From: Styela clava
Lineage: Eukaryota > Chordata > Ascidiacea > Stolidobranchia > Styelidae
Length of the DNA stretch: 64,000 bases
Direction of reading: 5' to 3'
Assembly: GCF_964204865.1 (NCBI RefSeq)
Contig: NC_135255.1
Coordinates: forward strand, 16,087,135-16,151,134
Under the pieces are notes generated by a model. It was not told the origin of the DNA. It made no database searches and saw only the letters and a program-made list of their open reading frames with translations. Of the stretch, positions 24,499-38,420 are shown one piece after another. The position numbers and the translations under genes are program-made. Positions within the stretch are counted from its first letter, which is position 1. The number at the start of each line of letters is the position of its first letter.

Positions 24499-24612
24499 GG
24501 TTCTCCCGAAGTATTCGTACCGTGATGGCGCACAATCTTAACATAGTATGTGTACCGGGTTAAGGTTGGTTCTGTTTGTGCCTCATCTTAGTACAAATAC
24601 TTCCGGATCCCC
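24499..24612. mobile_element. Short MITE, GGYRCTCC family
   Basis: It starts GGTTCTCCCGAAGTATTCGT and ends ATACTTCCGGATCCC, with an internal GTGTACCGGGTTAAGG core. The 8-bp flanks CATTATTC (24491-24498) and CATTATTT (24613-24620) differ by one base. It closely resembles the 114-bp copy at 36821-36934. Confidence 0.8.
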
Positions 24613-26375
24613 CATTATTTAGGGCCAAATCGGTTTCAATCTATTGGCTTAAAATCAGACTCATAACAACAACGACTTCAAAAAACATAATATATAGCAT
24701 GTGGCACAATGGCGCAACAAACAAACGAGGAATGACTAACTTCCTCATTTTACTAAATTACCGTCATTAGGTGATAGAAGTCTGGCCAACACACGATGAC
24801 TTTGTAAAAAGTTTCAAATACGATTTCTGAATAATTGTCAAACAAACAATTACTCTAGCGCAAAACGATTGTGTTTAATTCCCCGAGGAAGATAAGTAGC
24901 AGTGCGCATTGCGTGGGCTTGTTGGCCTAGTAGTACTGTATTTACAGGGCCGGACCCTGCGTTTTAGAGACTTCAAACACTTCAGACTTTGGTGCCTTAT
25001 ATATAAAAAAATGAAACGGGCGGTATTTTTGGCAATAGTTGGTATACCCACAAACATTTATAGAGTGTTTTAAAATGATAAATTGGTACGGAAAAAGAAA
25101 AAAATATTCCTTTCAATCTGGCAAATATTTAGGCCTGTGTTGTCTGATCAACACGAATTGTTTAATTTAACACTGAGGCACCATTGAAATTGATTATGAA
25201 AATTTATTTGATGCTCCTTTCTATTAGTGCCCTAAGCACGTGCTTATTGTGCTCCCTGAGTTTATATAAAGGATTTTTCTAGTCCCGGAGAACTAGAATA
25301 CAGAACCTGTCACTCAAACTTTAAATTATTATCGTTCCTGACTCAGAATTTTTCAAGGCGTCTGAGGAGCGGATGTAAAACGTGACAAATTACATTAAAC
25401 TAGGTGTCGTGTCGGTGCTGGATTTTAGACATATCAAACGTTAAACACGTAAAAGGCTTGTGATGTAATAAATGATTGGAGGATGGCCGGTTCATAATGC
25501 GAATATACGACGAACAGATCTATTCCAAAAGCATGCAAACAGCGCAATACATGACCAACAAAAACTCAAACAAACGTTTTTTTACCTTTATCAAGGACAT
25601 TAGCGCGTTTCTAAATGAATCTAACCATAGTTTTCGACACTCACGACACGACTGGAGTATCAGTATTTCCAAATCACTAAATTCCCCTTTTCATAAGCCT
25701 ATTTTACCCAGCAAGCAAATCTCTATATGCGGTCTACGTTACTTATTACTCCGAGAAAAACAACGTTCAGACCTGCTGGATGATCGGCTTGAATAACTAT
25801 ATCGTCCACGAGTTATGACTGAGCGGACCGTGTGATTATTTACAATCATTTACTCTGACATGTCATGTCCAATTCGTGTCAATTTAGTAGAAAAATATCT
25901 CAGTTAAAATGCAAATTTCTTGTCTAGCATTGTTTTACAAATATGTACATCGTGATTTAGTGTGACGTAATTCGTCGAAATTTCGCCATATATAGATTAT
26001 ATTTTGAGAAATTTACACCTATGCTCTCATATAAAACGTGCTCAAAGGTAGATTTAAATAATATACATTAAATTTATCATTATTTTTTTTATAATTGTAT
26101 AATCATTTAAATATACTTTGAAAATTGATATTGCTGATGACGATTTAATGATCGTAACAACCAAATCAAGCTTTCTAACTTTCTTTAAAATGACATTTTT
26201 ACCTGTGTGTACTATATACTATCAATCGAAACAATAATTATCAACAACTTCTTCATTATGCTTAATTGCTATTACAGTAGCTAAGGTCAGTATGCTTCGC
26301 TACTTTTTATTTCAGGGTGTGTGAGTCCAAATTTGCAGGGGTGTTAGACATTTTGCTGTTAGCGATAAAACTAAC
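24613..26375. other. Intergenic, no supported gene
   Basis: CAGGGCCGGACCCTGCG near 24946 and GTGCCCTAAGCACGTGC near 25229 look like remnants of one decayed transposon. The 106-residue open frame at 25476-25796 has no recognisable domain and no splice context that I trust. Confidence 0.4.
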
Positions 26376-26615
26376 GGTACTCTCGAAGTATGTGAACCAA
26401 GATGGCCGACACCGGAACTTAATATGTATACCAAGTTAGGGTTAGGCCATAATTTCAGGTACAAATACTATGGGAGTCACTTGGCTAGTCCCGAATAGGA
26501 ATTTTAGTAGAACTAAAATAAGGAGAATAGGAATAAAATTATGGCTTAACCCCAACCTGCTACACATTCTACGTTGCTGTGCCCGCCATCTTGGTTCCCA
26601 TAATTCGGGAGTACC
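26376..26615. mobile_element. MITE, GGYRCTCC family, subfamily 1
   Basis: It begins GGTACTCTCGAAGTATGTG and ends AATTCGGGAGTACC, with CCAAGATGGCCGACACCGG near the left end and the inverse near the right. The flanks are AAACTAAC (26368-26375) and AAGCTAAC (26616-26623), 7 of 8 identical. Confidence 0.87.
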
Positions 26616-29482
26616 AAGCTAACTACAACTTATGCAAATGTGTTATGTATCCGAATGATCATCTACACTGGCATATACGCTTATTTCTTGACATTCAGAT
26701 ACAATTGTATTTAAGTTAGAAATTAAAGTGTGGTGCGACATCTCAAAATTATGTTTAAAATTTTACCCATCTAGGCGTGCAGGGATAGTACTGGTTGAGA
26801 TAGCTTGAGATTTTGTAACTAATTGATCTCTTTTGTGTTTCAAAATTCGATACTCGGTGATATAACACAAAGGAATATTTTGTATTTAATTTTTTCCACA
26901 TATTCTTTGAGTATTGTTCGATTTCTCTTCGTCTATGGCTTGGTAACTTCTCGACCATTATTCCCAATCTGACATTGCCAATCCTGTTGGTCGCAGGCGA
27001 TATTTTGTCTTGCAATATCTTTCAGACAGGAATCGATTGTATCATACGCTTGCTTAATTAATACATTTTACGCAGAAATAAACTGCACAAATGCTGAAAC
27101 TCATTCAATGTTCATGTTCAAAGGGTTTCGATCTCCGAAAATGTGCGACTTTATTTACGAATCAATTGAAATGCAATTGAAATTTACATGTTCTTTAGAA
27201 GTGTATAATCGACAATTCCATCGAATTTTGACGGATTTCCAAATCGTATCTTCAAATTATTTAATCTCGCAAGTTTAAAACATCTCTTCACTCAAAGAAT
27301 CATCTATTTACGTCGATTAATACCATAAGTTTTATAATAAAATACAAATCAAACGAATCCGGTTATTTATATTACAAAATCACCGCAGTACTCTTTCTAT
27401 TCATCTAAAATTATATCATAAAACTGATCAAAATCGATATTCATGAAGCAAATTGTATCTCCCTTGCACTAAAAATATTTAGTTTACAATTCCGGTGTAA
27501 TAATAATAAATAACATGTGTTTCATGGGCTATACGGCAATTTATGACTGCATTTTGGGGATTTTTTGTTACCATAAATGGTAGCTTAAACAGAGTGTTTA
27601 GCACACTGGATCAACCTGTTGCTTCACCAGTTAATATTTCAGATGAATCTTTGGATCCCGACTATTAAATTTTCGGGATGATCTTGCTATTTCGAATTAT
27701 TTGACTAATGTCATTGTGCTGTTCTATTCGGTATTAATAACCCTGGCAGTATCATATGTGAACATCGTAATTTCCTTGAAAATTTCATATTTTGAAATCA
27801 AGGGAAAAAGCGAGCTTTTAGAATTTTAATTCGAGTTGAGTTCTGTGAGGAATTAAAATAAGATTCCATTCCCGGTAAGAATTTCCACTTTTTATTTTAC
27901 AAAATATTCCAGAATTGACATCAACCAACCTATTGACATCAAACTGACAGCTTTATTAATGTGACGCCGATCTGTGACTCTAAATGTATTCTCGATTAAT
28001 TGTACCTGATAATATACTGATTACCTGATAATAATGATTATTTTCGTTTCTATAAATTCGATTAACATTTTCAGAATGCAATAAGTGCTTGTATGATATT
28101 TTTTTCTGATATTAGTGAAAAGTATCATAACTATTCTTTTGGAAAATGTAATAATTCGTATGTAGAAGTAAAATTGAAGTAAAAAAATCGATCATTTTAT
28201 CTTTAACGTATGCCAGATATGAAATTAAAATAAATTGAGTATATTATTCATGTTCAATTTCAGTCCAAATTTTTTGAATCGAATATTTGCTAAATAAGGA
28301 CATGAAAATGACAAATGAACCTATTCTTATTGGTCTACTTTCATATGGATATTGCAATGCAATTTTGCGGCGTTAGCAGTAAGACATAAATTCATACTCA
28401 TTTTCCAACACCAATTTGCTCTGTTCTTGAACGATTTACTGAAAATCGCACTGTTCCAAGCTTGCTATCAATAATTCTTTCATCAAATAAACCAAACGAG
28501 ATGTATTCTTCAAGATATTGTCAGATATCAGTGGCTACTTTTATCTGTCTTGTTCGGATCAAAATGATCGAATGAGCGCAATATTACCTAATTATACGAA
28601 AAAAAAAAAAAAAAAAATACGCTCTTGCTCAAGATGCTAAACTTGACATTCTGACTTTCCCCTTTTCTTTCTATTAATATTCCTTGATAAATTAGAATTC
28701 ATGAACTAAATATTTTATCTGAATTTTATTTTTTCTAAAATCGACTCTGCAGTTGTTCAGAAACTTACATCGCAGATTAAACAACGGTGCTGTCGACTGA
28801 CCGACCATTCAGTAATATACTGTGGTCATCACGCGCATAACTTAGCAACTTGTGAACTTTAGACTAGCTCATTTTCATTCAAACTATTATTTTTAACGTT
28901 TCCGATTTCTTTCGGATATCAGTACCACGTTGGTGACGCATAGCACCTTTTCAATGACGTCACTGACTCATCGCGGGTTGGACCAAATATCACAAATATT
29001 TGTGTGATGTAAAACTAAACTTTACTTCAAACTGTATGATACATATGGTAAATATACGCCATGCTGTATTTTTATTTTTATGAAGGGCATGACATATACC
29101 TTATAGCCTACGCAAATTATTACATTATTATCATTACATTCTAAAGAGTGGTATTGACGTTACATATTGAGTATAAACGCTTATTGGACATTAATATGAG
29201 AACAAATATTTAGTAATATTAATCGAATAGCACTGTAAAATACAAACAAACCTTGATTGATAAATGTAAAGCAGTTAAAACAAACTTGCCACATACAATT
29301 TTTGGTCATAAATTATAACCAAGTTTGGTAATTTTTGAGGGCAAATATTTTTACAACAATATTCATGTTATGTCATAGTAGTAATAGCAAGCAATATAAA
29401 ATTTTGAATGTTCACACGAACAATCTTCATCAGGGCGATGAATAGAAGATGAAAGTCAATATGTAAATAAATCTGTATAGAA
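26616..29482. other. Long AT-rich intergenic stretch
   Basis: No exon, RNA gene or intact element was recognised. A run of A (about 28600-28617) is the only low-complexity feature. The 86-residue minus-strand frame at 26755-27015 shows no domain. Confidence 0.45.
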
Positions 29483-29791
29483 CAGACATGGGCAAAGTAC
29501 GGCCCGCGTGGCAAATCCGGCCCGTTTGGTAATTCAATTTGGCCCGCCTGATGCTGCCATAACCAAACTGAAATCAAATTTTAGATGTTTTAGCTAAAAT
29601 AACTCAAGAAACTTGTTGAGATTGCGGTTAAATTCAGTTTTGGTGTGAGGCTTATTGTTTTCCACCTTTGCTTTGTAACACTATAAATATTGTTCATAGA
29701 ATGTTACATTTTACGTCACACTTACATGGCCCGCCAGTCTAAGTGGGCAACATTTTTGGCCCCTGTGGTTCAAAAACCTTGCCCACCCCTG
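29483..29791. mobile_element. hAT-type non-autonomous element, 8-bp duplication
   Basis: The 309-bp element begins CAGACATGGGCAAAGTACGG and ends CCTTGCCCACCCCTG. It is flanked by perfect GTATAGAA repeats (29475-29482 and 29792-29799). GGCCCGC blocks are typical of this small hAT group. Another copy is at 46219-46525. Confidence 0.9.
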
Positions 29792-31517
29792 GTATAGAAC
29801 CTAACCCCATTCAACAGCTTCTGAAACATGATAACGATGACGCCTTTGAAGCCTTATCATTTTAAGCAGATAATGGTTTGTCTAATCTGTTCTGCCAATC
29901 ATTTCACATATTGCACCATCTCAAGTCATTCACAAGTCCATTTCATGCAATGTGTAAATTAAAATTATATTTATCATCATTTGTTTATTACAGGTTTTTC
30001 CATGCCTTTACTCTTTCGAACAACTGAAAAATTTCGTAATTTTTACTAACATTTCATCCACAATTCGTCCGCCCCCTTTAACTATTTTATCAAGAAAATA
30101 TTCATATATTATAGACTTGGATAGATGTTACAAATGGCGATAGAAAGTATCACAAGAGTTACCGGCTCATATATGTAATCATTATTTATGGAGGCAACAA
30201 GCAATAGTTATCAACTTCAAGTACATTCTATGTTTGTATTTTCAAATTTTGATTCTTTTTCTGAGACAGCCGACATCATAAGGTCTTATTATTATTTTAT
30301 CCAATTATATAAATATTATAATTCAGCTATCTTATCAAATAAAGAATAAGAATAATAGTAAGGAGGAGGAAAGAAATTGTACCTGTATTTCCAAGTGAAT
30401 ACCCATTAGTAAAAATGTATAGAATAGCAAATAAAGTAAAAAATAATCTAATATTGGTTTACGGCATATAACATGCCTGACATATCTATGTCAAACCACT
30501 AATATATCTGTATTTAACTGTTTAACGACACACTGATGTTACTGTTAACGTTATTTAAAAGCGTTGCTGTGAATACTTTTCATATTACCAAAGGATTAAA
30601 CTAAGAATAACTAACGATTGATTCTGTGTAAAAACCCAAAACGCAGGAATAATCACTTTCACTTCTGACCAAGGTAAGTAAATTTGGAGAAGAAACTAGT
30701 AAGCTGCCCGTCTTATTCATAATAATAAATGTTTATTTACTGTTAAGAAGTCAGTGGTTATGTGATCTCAGGAAAACACGAGACGGGGTTAGGAAATGCG
30801 TTCTATGATAATGTATTTATAAGATTGAACTAAGCATATATCGAATTAGCATCAATTGTATGCGACATGCGTCATGTTATAACTATCATAAACACACATA
30901 ACACATAGTTTGCTACTGGTACTGGTGTTGGCAATGAAGCATAAAGCACTACATGATTCATACATTGGCGCACCGACTTATAATGTGCATGATCGATTTT
31001 TTGAGAAAAAGAAAAGATTTAAAGTGGCCTCATGGTCCGTAAAATATGTACATTTCACACAACTTCCATTTAGTAATTAAAATATACAAAAAAAAAAATG
31101 AAATGCTTCCTATCCTGTCTTCTCCTTTTTCACAAACTTTATTTAACATAACCTGCTAATGGGTAATCATACAAATAGCTTGTTTGTAATCACATTGCTT
31201 GTGAAACACAATAAACTTCTGTAAGGTCATGTAAACTATGTTTGAACAACGCAATATCAAGTATTTGTTATCAATACTCAGATAATTATTTAATTACGTT
31301 AAGTACGCATCAGACGCACATATGAAATTGAAAATATATAAACACGAAATAATAATTTCAACTTTCCCTCATGCTCTCATTGTGAGCCAAAAAAAACAAC
31401 GTTAAAATATTAAGCAAAATAACTATTACTATTACGGACTAGAATTTGAATAAGCTAGCTGTTAAAGTCGTTTCCAAAGAACTGACTGAAATGGTCGATT
31501 TGCCAAGCAACATCCCG
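29792..31517. other. Intergenic, no gene seen
   Basis: AT-rich DNA without recognisable exons or elements. Confidence 0.4.
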
Positions 31518-31660
31518 TCAATAAACGCCCAAAACCACCAGAAACCCTGCCAGAACGTTCAAAAACATGTAAAAAATGTGAAAAAAACGTAAAAATAACC
31601 TTGCAAAAACGTTCAAAATCTTGGTTAAAACGTTCAAATACGTGCGAAAACCGTCATTGT
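31518..31660. repeat. Degenerate short repeats with an AACGTTCAAAA core
   Basis: AGAACGTTCAAAAAC, AAACGTTCAAAATC and AAACGTTCAAATACG recur within about 110 bases, with related AAACGTAAAAATAA units between. They are imperfect and irregularly spaced. The open minus-strand frame over them is a by-product of the repeat. Confidence 0.5.
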
Positions 31661-32472
31661 GTTGGATAATGCATAACTTCGAATATGATCTGATGTACCA
31701 TGATAAAACATAAGAATCCAAAACGAATATCATATTTTGCCATGTTGTAGTTCTGATATACAAACGATACTAAGATTCGAATTTGAATAAATATTTGTAT
31801 ATTCCTTCTTCACACGAAAATATCAAAACTAATACATTTATACATGAAGACGTATTGAAAATTATTGGACACGTATATTGATTGTATATAGATTATAGAA
31901 GACTAAAATATATAATTTACAACTATTGAGAGTAAAATTTGAATATTTTCCTTTCGATGAGATTTTGCTTTTGACTTGCAGTCTAACATTCCAGTCTGAT
32001 TTTTCAATACAAATACCCGATTTGTTCAATAAATTGGTTTCTGAGCTATGTAATGTACACTGTTATAAAATCACACCACTGTTACTATAATTTTGCTCAG
32101 ATAGTCAGTAAAAGGCGACTCTCGATTAAAAGAAAATTGAATCAGTGGACATGAGAATTTCATATAAAGTACACATAGGTAGACAAATACAGTATATACT
32201 AGTATACTGTCGCGCAAAGACACAGACGTTTTTAATCTTCCATAAGTTTTCCTTGTTATGCTCACACAAGTTTTATTTTTCTATATTCAGTGACTTCTGA
32301 ACAGCGTTAACTAAAGTTCCTGAAGCATTATTAACTTACTTACCATGCAAACCTGATAGTATTCGTACGTGAATGCGGTATGTTTGACATTTTGCACATA
32401 AATAACCCCTGAATGTAAAATCTATTATACTAAACACTTATGGGGTAACAAATAACTGAGTACGATCTAATC

Positions 32473-32709
32473 GGTACCCCCGAAGTATGTGAACCAAGAT
32501 GGCGGACACCGGAACGTAGAATATGTACCAGGTTAGGGTTAGGCCATAATTTTATTCCATTCTTCCTTATTTTAGTTCTATTACGAGTTCGGGGACTAGC
32601 CAAGTGACTCCCATAGTATTCATACCTGGGGTCATGGCCTAACCCTAACCTGGTATACACATGCTACGTTCCGGTGTCGCCTTCTTAGTTCAAATACTGC
32701 GGGAGTACC
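32473..32709. mobile_element. MITE, GGYRCTCC family, subfamily 1
   Basis: It begins GGTACCCCCGAAGTATGTG and ends ACTGCGGGAGTACC. The flanks ATCTAATC (32465-32472) and TTCTAATC (32710-32717) match at 7 of 8 bases. The interior includes AGGTTAGGGTTAGGCCATAA and its inverse, giving a foldback structure. Confidence 0.88.
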
Positions 32710-35567
32710 TTCTAATCATATTATTAAAACTACAAAATCAAATCAAAATTTTGTTTCTATTTACTACATTAACTGACTTCAAATACAACATGAATGATTT
32801 CACAAAAACAGGTCAAATTTGTCGTCACACACCAACATAATGATAAAGCACCATTTAACACGATTGTCCATATAACGGACTAAAGTTTTACCTATATTTA
32901 ACATTGAACAGAAAAAGCCATATACGTGAGCGAGTTTTTATATTGATTAATTGATAGAGTAGACACCCAGTTAAGCTAGGACCACAGTTGAAATTTACAA
33001 CTGAGAAAAATAAAGACGCAGTTTTAAAATTAGTACTATTAACTGTTTTTGCCAATATAATAAAATACCTTTTAATAGAAAACACGTAATAATAGAAAAC
33101 TTTGATCACAAATAATGGCGAATATATGTAAAGTAGTATCTAAGTTAGCTCTATGCGCGTTTAAGTATAATATTAATCGTTTTAATATCTTGTCTAGAGC
33201 TTTGATAATTCAATTTTTTTTTTTTAAATATACTAAAGTACTGAACTATAATACCATATTCAGTCTCCCTCGTGCGTTGACTCCTCTCAAAATAAAAAGT
33301 AATTTTGTTTGATTCATAAGTGAAGTCATAAAATATTTTTTTAAACAAACAACATAAGTTGTTGGGAGAAAATTTTTACCAACTAAAAATGTTGCAACCT
33401 CATTTTGTAAACCTTTTTTACGTTTCTCCTGTGTACAACGTGTGAATTATTTTAGTGACGTCACAGCTGAGGGATTTGCGTAAAACTGAGGTTGACACCG
33501 CATGTGATTACTTTTCTCAAAGAAAATAAATTGCCTCAAGCATAAAAGCTGCAAATAAAATACAACTTCAGGTAAATACCTGCATAACAAAATATCGCAT
33601 CACTGTTTTTAACTCTAGATTTCAGAACTTTACAAAACTCAAGAATTTTGAAATTATCATTTTTTTTTCTTAAAAATACAAACACAATGTATATTTGACT
33701 CATTTCTGGGTGATCAATTTCAGCCGTATTGTTTGAATGACATGAACTGTGAGCTGTGCTTGACTTTAAAATAATCATGAAATTATTAAAGTTTTGTGTG
33801 CGACGCTTTTTTTACGCCTTCCAATTCCATCAAGGCTTTGTACAATCGCCCACATGCTTGAAGCTACAATTTTAAGTGAATAGATGGAGTTGGAATTTGG
33901 TTATAGATTATTATTTATGATTCATATTTTTTTGATAAGGCAGAAATTATATATTTCCGAACACAAAATATCGAATACTTTATTTAAGAGATCGGACCAC
34001 TTTTAGTACAAACACACCATATTGTTCTTTATTTTATTCACTACTGAATCTCTATTATCGGAAGTGACAAATAGGAAAGCTAATATTAATGATACATATT
34101 GTTGTCTGGACTTTGAGCTTCTGGATTGAAATTACTTATCAATCTCTGTAACGTCACATCCTTTACGCAAGTTAGAATTTGAACGTCAGGGTTTTGAGCT
34201 CGATCAAACGATGCGTAAGGTGATACATGGCGTGACTGTGATAGGTGCTCATCTACGGTTTTGGACTATGAACGCTTATGGCTTTTACTTTCCCGGAAGA
34301 GGGTATAGGAGATTTAAATCGTCACAAATATATTGAGTTGCGGTTAAACAAATTGAAGTCAAAACTACAGAAAAATGTGAATTAGCGCACGAATTATATG
34401 TATATTTTCAATTTTATCAACATTACCTTGAAATTCGCAATATACTTTGTTTATTCTTCTAACAGGTATTTTCAGATGTATAATACAGATAAACCATCGG
34501 CTATTTTATAAATTTATCTCTTTTCGATGGAATTTCAACCAATTTTTGGTGCCACTTTGGCACGCGTGGCTCCCGAATCTGGTTGAAATCCCTACTATAA
34601 GGCATAATATGTAAAATAGCCCAGTTTATCACTATCAAACAACTAGAAATGCCTTATAAAATATTTACAAATTATATTACGCATGAAACGTATACCAATG
34701 TGCACCAGTTCTGAATGAAGACATTCTCATAGAATTCAGTTCCTAACCATAACTAAAATCACTGAGAAGACACTACTGCTAAGATTGAATACTATGTTGT
34801 AGCATCCGATTCTGTTTGTCTCAACATTCAATTTATAAAATAACGTCAAAAACAACGTCACGTGAATTCAAAACCATGAGAATACAACGCCCACGCTCAC
34901 ACAAATACGGATTAACGTAAGAAAAGTTAAATGCTACCTACGCACGTGCTTTGAACGTAAATGGCAACGTTTATTTTTATTCTTAGACTGTTTCACTATT
35001 CCCACGAAAGCGCTGCCATTTGAGAAAAATAAGAACTGATTACAGCAAGGTGTTTGTTTTATAAATTAGAAATATATAACGTTCATATGTAATTATTTAT
35101 ACATACGTTGCTCGTCTTATTTAATAGCACATCCTAAATATAAGCAATGTTTTATCCAGGGATGTTATTATTAATCATATAATGTACATAGCAATGACGA
35201 AAATCATATCAGAAGTATATTTTCGTATTTTCAACAGAATTTTGGCGATTTTACAGGAGCTAGGTATGTTAAATCATTAAATTTTTATTCCATTTGATTG
35301 GAGGCATAACCAGTTTTAATAAAAAAATAATTCTTCGAAATAATATCGACTTTCAATAATTTTTTCTTCGAGTTCTGCTAGAAGAATGGTCTCACTGCAA
35401 TAATTTTACGAAAACATTATTGAATATATTATTAGAATATCTAAAATTCAAAAAATTAGAGCCAAGATATAAACTAGCATTTTTAAAATGAAATAATGTA
35501 ACTTTCTCTATCAGTTTACCAATACAAATATCCAAATAGAGCTTTTGGAATGCATGAAACAGAAAAA
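32710..35567. other. Intergenic, no gene seen
   Basis: AT-rich. A small inverted pair (GGAATTTCAACCA near 34529 and TGGTTGAAATCCC near 34581) forms a possible hairpin. No exon is supported. Confidence 0.4.
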
Positions 35568-35778
35568 GGTAATAGTAGTAGTAGTATGTGTAACCGGTTA
35601 CCATAATTTTATTCCGATTTTCCTTATTTTAGTTCTATTACGAGTTCGGGGACTGTCTGTGATAGCCAAGTCAATATACCCTCTGTCCATAGAACTCCTC
35701 CCCTTTACACAACTTGATGTAAAGTAGACGACCAAAATTAGTTATCTCCATATTGGTACACATACTTCTGGAGCGCCA
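35568..35778 (-). mobile_element. MITE, GGYRCTCC family, subfamily 2
   Basis: On the minus strand it runs from GGCGCTCCAGAAGTATGTG through AATATGGAGATAACTAATTT and CATCAAGTTGTGTAAAGG to a degenerate right end near 35568. It is inverted relative to most other subfamily-2 copies. Confidence 0.8.
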
Positions 35779-36233
35779 AGAAAAATTACTTTTTCAAAGA
35801 ATTACAGTATCAAATACAAAGTATAGCTGTAAGTTTTTGAGTTTGAAAACCTTTTTTCCTTAAAATGTTGTCAGTAAATTGAAGAAATCAAACTCGTCTG
35901 CCTCACTATACTTACTTGCCTGACATCAGCATTAATTTTGCGATCAGTTAGTTATTCGTTTTTAATGCAACTCGATTTCCTCGCTTATTGTTTGAACTTG
36001 TAAAATCTTAGCCATGCAGGCCCTTAGGCATGATTATGATACTTCAAGCATGCGTGACGTCATATTCATGTTTTTAAATTCATACGTTCAACAATAGTCA
36101 AAAATGGTAAAAAATAACATCATTACTCTCTATATGAGGCAGTACCTGGCACTTGTTTTATCAATCAAAAATCTAATATGTTGCCTGCGTCATGACATGT
36201 GCACAAAATACATACATTAGGTATTGTAATCAA

Positions 36234-36467
36234 GGTACTCCCGAAGTATGCGAACCAAGATGGCGGACACCCGAACGTAGTATGTGTACCAGGTTAGGGT
36301 TTAGTAATAATTTTATTCCCATTTTCCTTATTTTAGTTCTATTAAGAGTTCGGGGACTAGCCAAACTCCCGTAGTATTTGTACCTGAAATTATGGCCTAA
36401 CCCTAATCTGGTACACACACTACGTTCCGTTGTCCGCCATCTTGGTTCATATACTACGGGAGTAACC
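36234..36467. mobile_element. MITE, GGYRCTCC family, subfamily 1
   Basis: The ends are GGTACTCCCGAAGTATGCG and ATACTACGGGAGTAACC. CCAAGATGGCGGACACCCG on the left is mirrored by TGTCCGCCATCTTGG on the right. The target duplication is not clear. Confidence 0.85.
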
Positions 36468-36820
36468 AGAATACATAATCAGGTATTCGATGTGTGTACA
36501 TCTTTTTTAATTTGCCTTTCTGACTACACGAAGCAATTGTTTCTTTGTGATTACCTTCTAACTTCTCTCATACCAAACATATGTTTTAGAAGATTGCCTG
36601 TGTTTTGAGCGAAACTTGCTCTATATTTTTAGAAGGAAAGAAAACTCTTTAAAAGCTTGTATTATGATAGAATAATTGGAAAGCGGATAGTTTAATGATC
36701 TGAAATTACGCCCGGAAGGAAATTTGGGAATTTATAAAAATAAATGTCGGACTTTAAGATCTTCACGTTAATGATAGGTTCAGCAAAAACGTGAAAATAA
36801 TACAAGTACAATCTTTTTAT

Positions 36821-36934
36821 GGTGCTCCTGAAGTATTCGTACCAAGATCGCGCACAACCTGAACGTAGCATGTGTACCAGATTAGGGTTGTTCAGGTTGT
36901 GCGTCATCTTGGTACGAATATTTCCGGAGAGCCC
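36821..36934. mobile_element. Short foldback MITE, GGYRCTCC family
   Basis: The 114-bp copy is almost a pure hairpin: GGTGCTCCTGAAGTATTCGT at the left and ACGAATATTTCCGGAGAGCCC at the right. GCACAACCTGAACGTAG faces CAGGTTGTGCGTCATC in the middle. It matches the short copy at 24499-24612. Confidence 0.8.
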
Positions 36935-37290
36935 TATTTATCGCCTTCAATAAAAACTGAGAACCCCGTGCTTTATGATTTACGACAAAAAAATCGTAAA
37001 AAGTAATAAATATACTGTATTAATACAGTAACTATGGACGACTGTGTGTCCTTGACTGGGACTGTAAATATACCAATACGCGAACTGTGTTAATTGTCGC
37101 TTTACCTTCTGGAGTAAATTTTGTGAGGGTATAAGTGAGATAAAAGTTCAAAACCCAACGCCAGCAATTTAACTACTTTATAAAAGGAAATCGGTTTTAT
37201 TTTAAAGTGCTTAATGGGTTCCAATATTCTCTGTTTTATTCTATTCGTGTGTGATATTTTTGCATCAATTTTTTGTTTTATATCAGTTTA

Positions 37291-37474
37291 TAATGCACAC
37301 TCAAAGCGTCGGACCGTTTCATGCTGTTTACCCAATATATTAATAAATATGGACTTGCATCTAGATTCCGATATCTGACGGGATAATTGCCACTGTTGAA
37401 AGGCATATTTCGCAATTTTTGCCTCTGCATTATCAGAACTTTGTGACGCAACTACTTGAAGGTGAAAATATTGA
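37291..37474 (-). other. Possible orphan coding exon, unrecognised
   Basis: A minus-strand frame follows a plausible acceptor (CACCTTCAAG) and reads VASQSSDNAEAKIAKYAFQQ onward to a TAA. Its composition is protein-like, but I recognise no family and no partner exon. It may equally be chance. Confidence 0.2.
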
Positions 37475-38117
37475 AGTAATATTACCATTTACAAGGTGAG
37501 AAAAATGTCACCCCTGCTGTGCTTGTAACGATGATAAATTTTCTACTTTGTAGGAAATTTTGTAAATGTTGATCACAACAACTTAATTTGTCTAATTCTT
37601 AGAATCAATTTACATTACAAGTTGAGGCCGGAACCTAGTGATTTCCCTACACCGCCCTATTGGGGTTGAACACCCCGCCTCATTTGAGTTGTGACATCAC
37701 ACTTAAATATAATTGTATTTGAATATCCATAAAGTGGCGTTTATACCAGTGCAGATAGTCAGTCAAATACATAACACATTTTTATAAGTTATAAATAGTT
37801 TTATCACTAATCGCGGAATACCTACCACTCCCCAAATTTATGAGCAGCCTCAAAAATGAAAACCAGGGAGCACACTTCCTTTTTTGCAGACAGAATAGCA
37901 ACAAGTTCATTCGATACTGCAACAACGCTGCCGACTACTAAACTGTCTTGTTATCTCAAACGAAGCTTTTATAACGTGAAATTCATTTAAATTCGTGCTG
38001 TGCATTGAAATTTTCCTGAGGCGTTTATACAGAACGTGCATTGAGTTTTTTCGGATAATAACTTTTTTACACGAAATTAAGCATTTAGCATTTTGCAATA
38101 TTTGTAAAATCTACAGC

Positions 38118-38300
38118 ACCGGTGTGGCGCATCGTGCTAACCGTAAGGATTAGGCTCGCCACCGCGCCTCTGATTACCCTGCGTTTGTTCGCAGGTTCGA
38201 ATCCCGTGGGAATAATTATTAAGTGCGGGAGAATTGCTGGACTCTTCGCCTCCGTGGGGTGGTTCAGGTAACCCTCCATCATGTCCATTTTTTTTTGAAG
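38118..38300 (+). repeat. tRNA-derived SINE-like repeat
   Basis: An A-box-like TGGCGCATCGTGCTAA (38125) and a perfect B-box GGTTCGAATCC (38194) are pol III promoter parts. The A-to-B distance of about 69 bases exceeds that of most tRNAs, fitting a long variable arm or a diverged head. A non-tRNA body follows and ends in a T run. It is not a functional tRNA: no acceptor stem was found. Confidence 0.65.
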
Positions 38301-38344
38301 ATTTACGTATTCGAGTCGCCAGTATAATTAATCAAAGCTTTCTA

Positions 38345-38420
38345 CATCTTTTCACGACCCACTAAGATTCCTTTTGCGACCCCTAGTGGGTCGCGACCCA
38401 TAGTTTGGGAACCGCTGCAA
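38345..38420. repeat. hAT-like terminal fragment
   Basis: TGGGTCGCGACCCATAGTTT and GGGAACCGCTG are a typical hAT terminus read toward the end of the element. Only this end is preserved. Confidence 0.55.

Noticed and set aside
25476-25796. 106-codon open frame
   Set aside because: No domain, no repeat of its sequence and no supporting splice sites; kept only as part of an intergenic entry.
28600-28617. Retrocopy poly(A) tail
   Set aside because: No coding or repeat sequence precedes the A-run on either strand.
31518-31660. CRISPR-like or regular tandem array
   Set aside because: The AACGTTCAAAA units are imperfect and irregularly spaced, and the DNA is clearly eukaryotic.
38118-38204. tRNA gene
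   Set aside because: The A- and B-boxes are present, but there is no matching acceptor stem and the spacing is too long; it reads as a SINE head.
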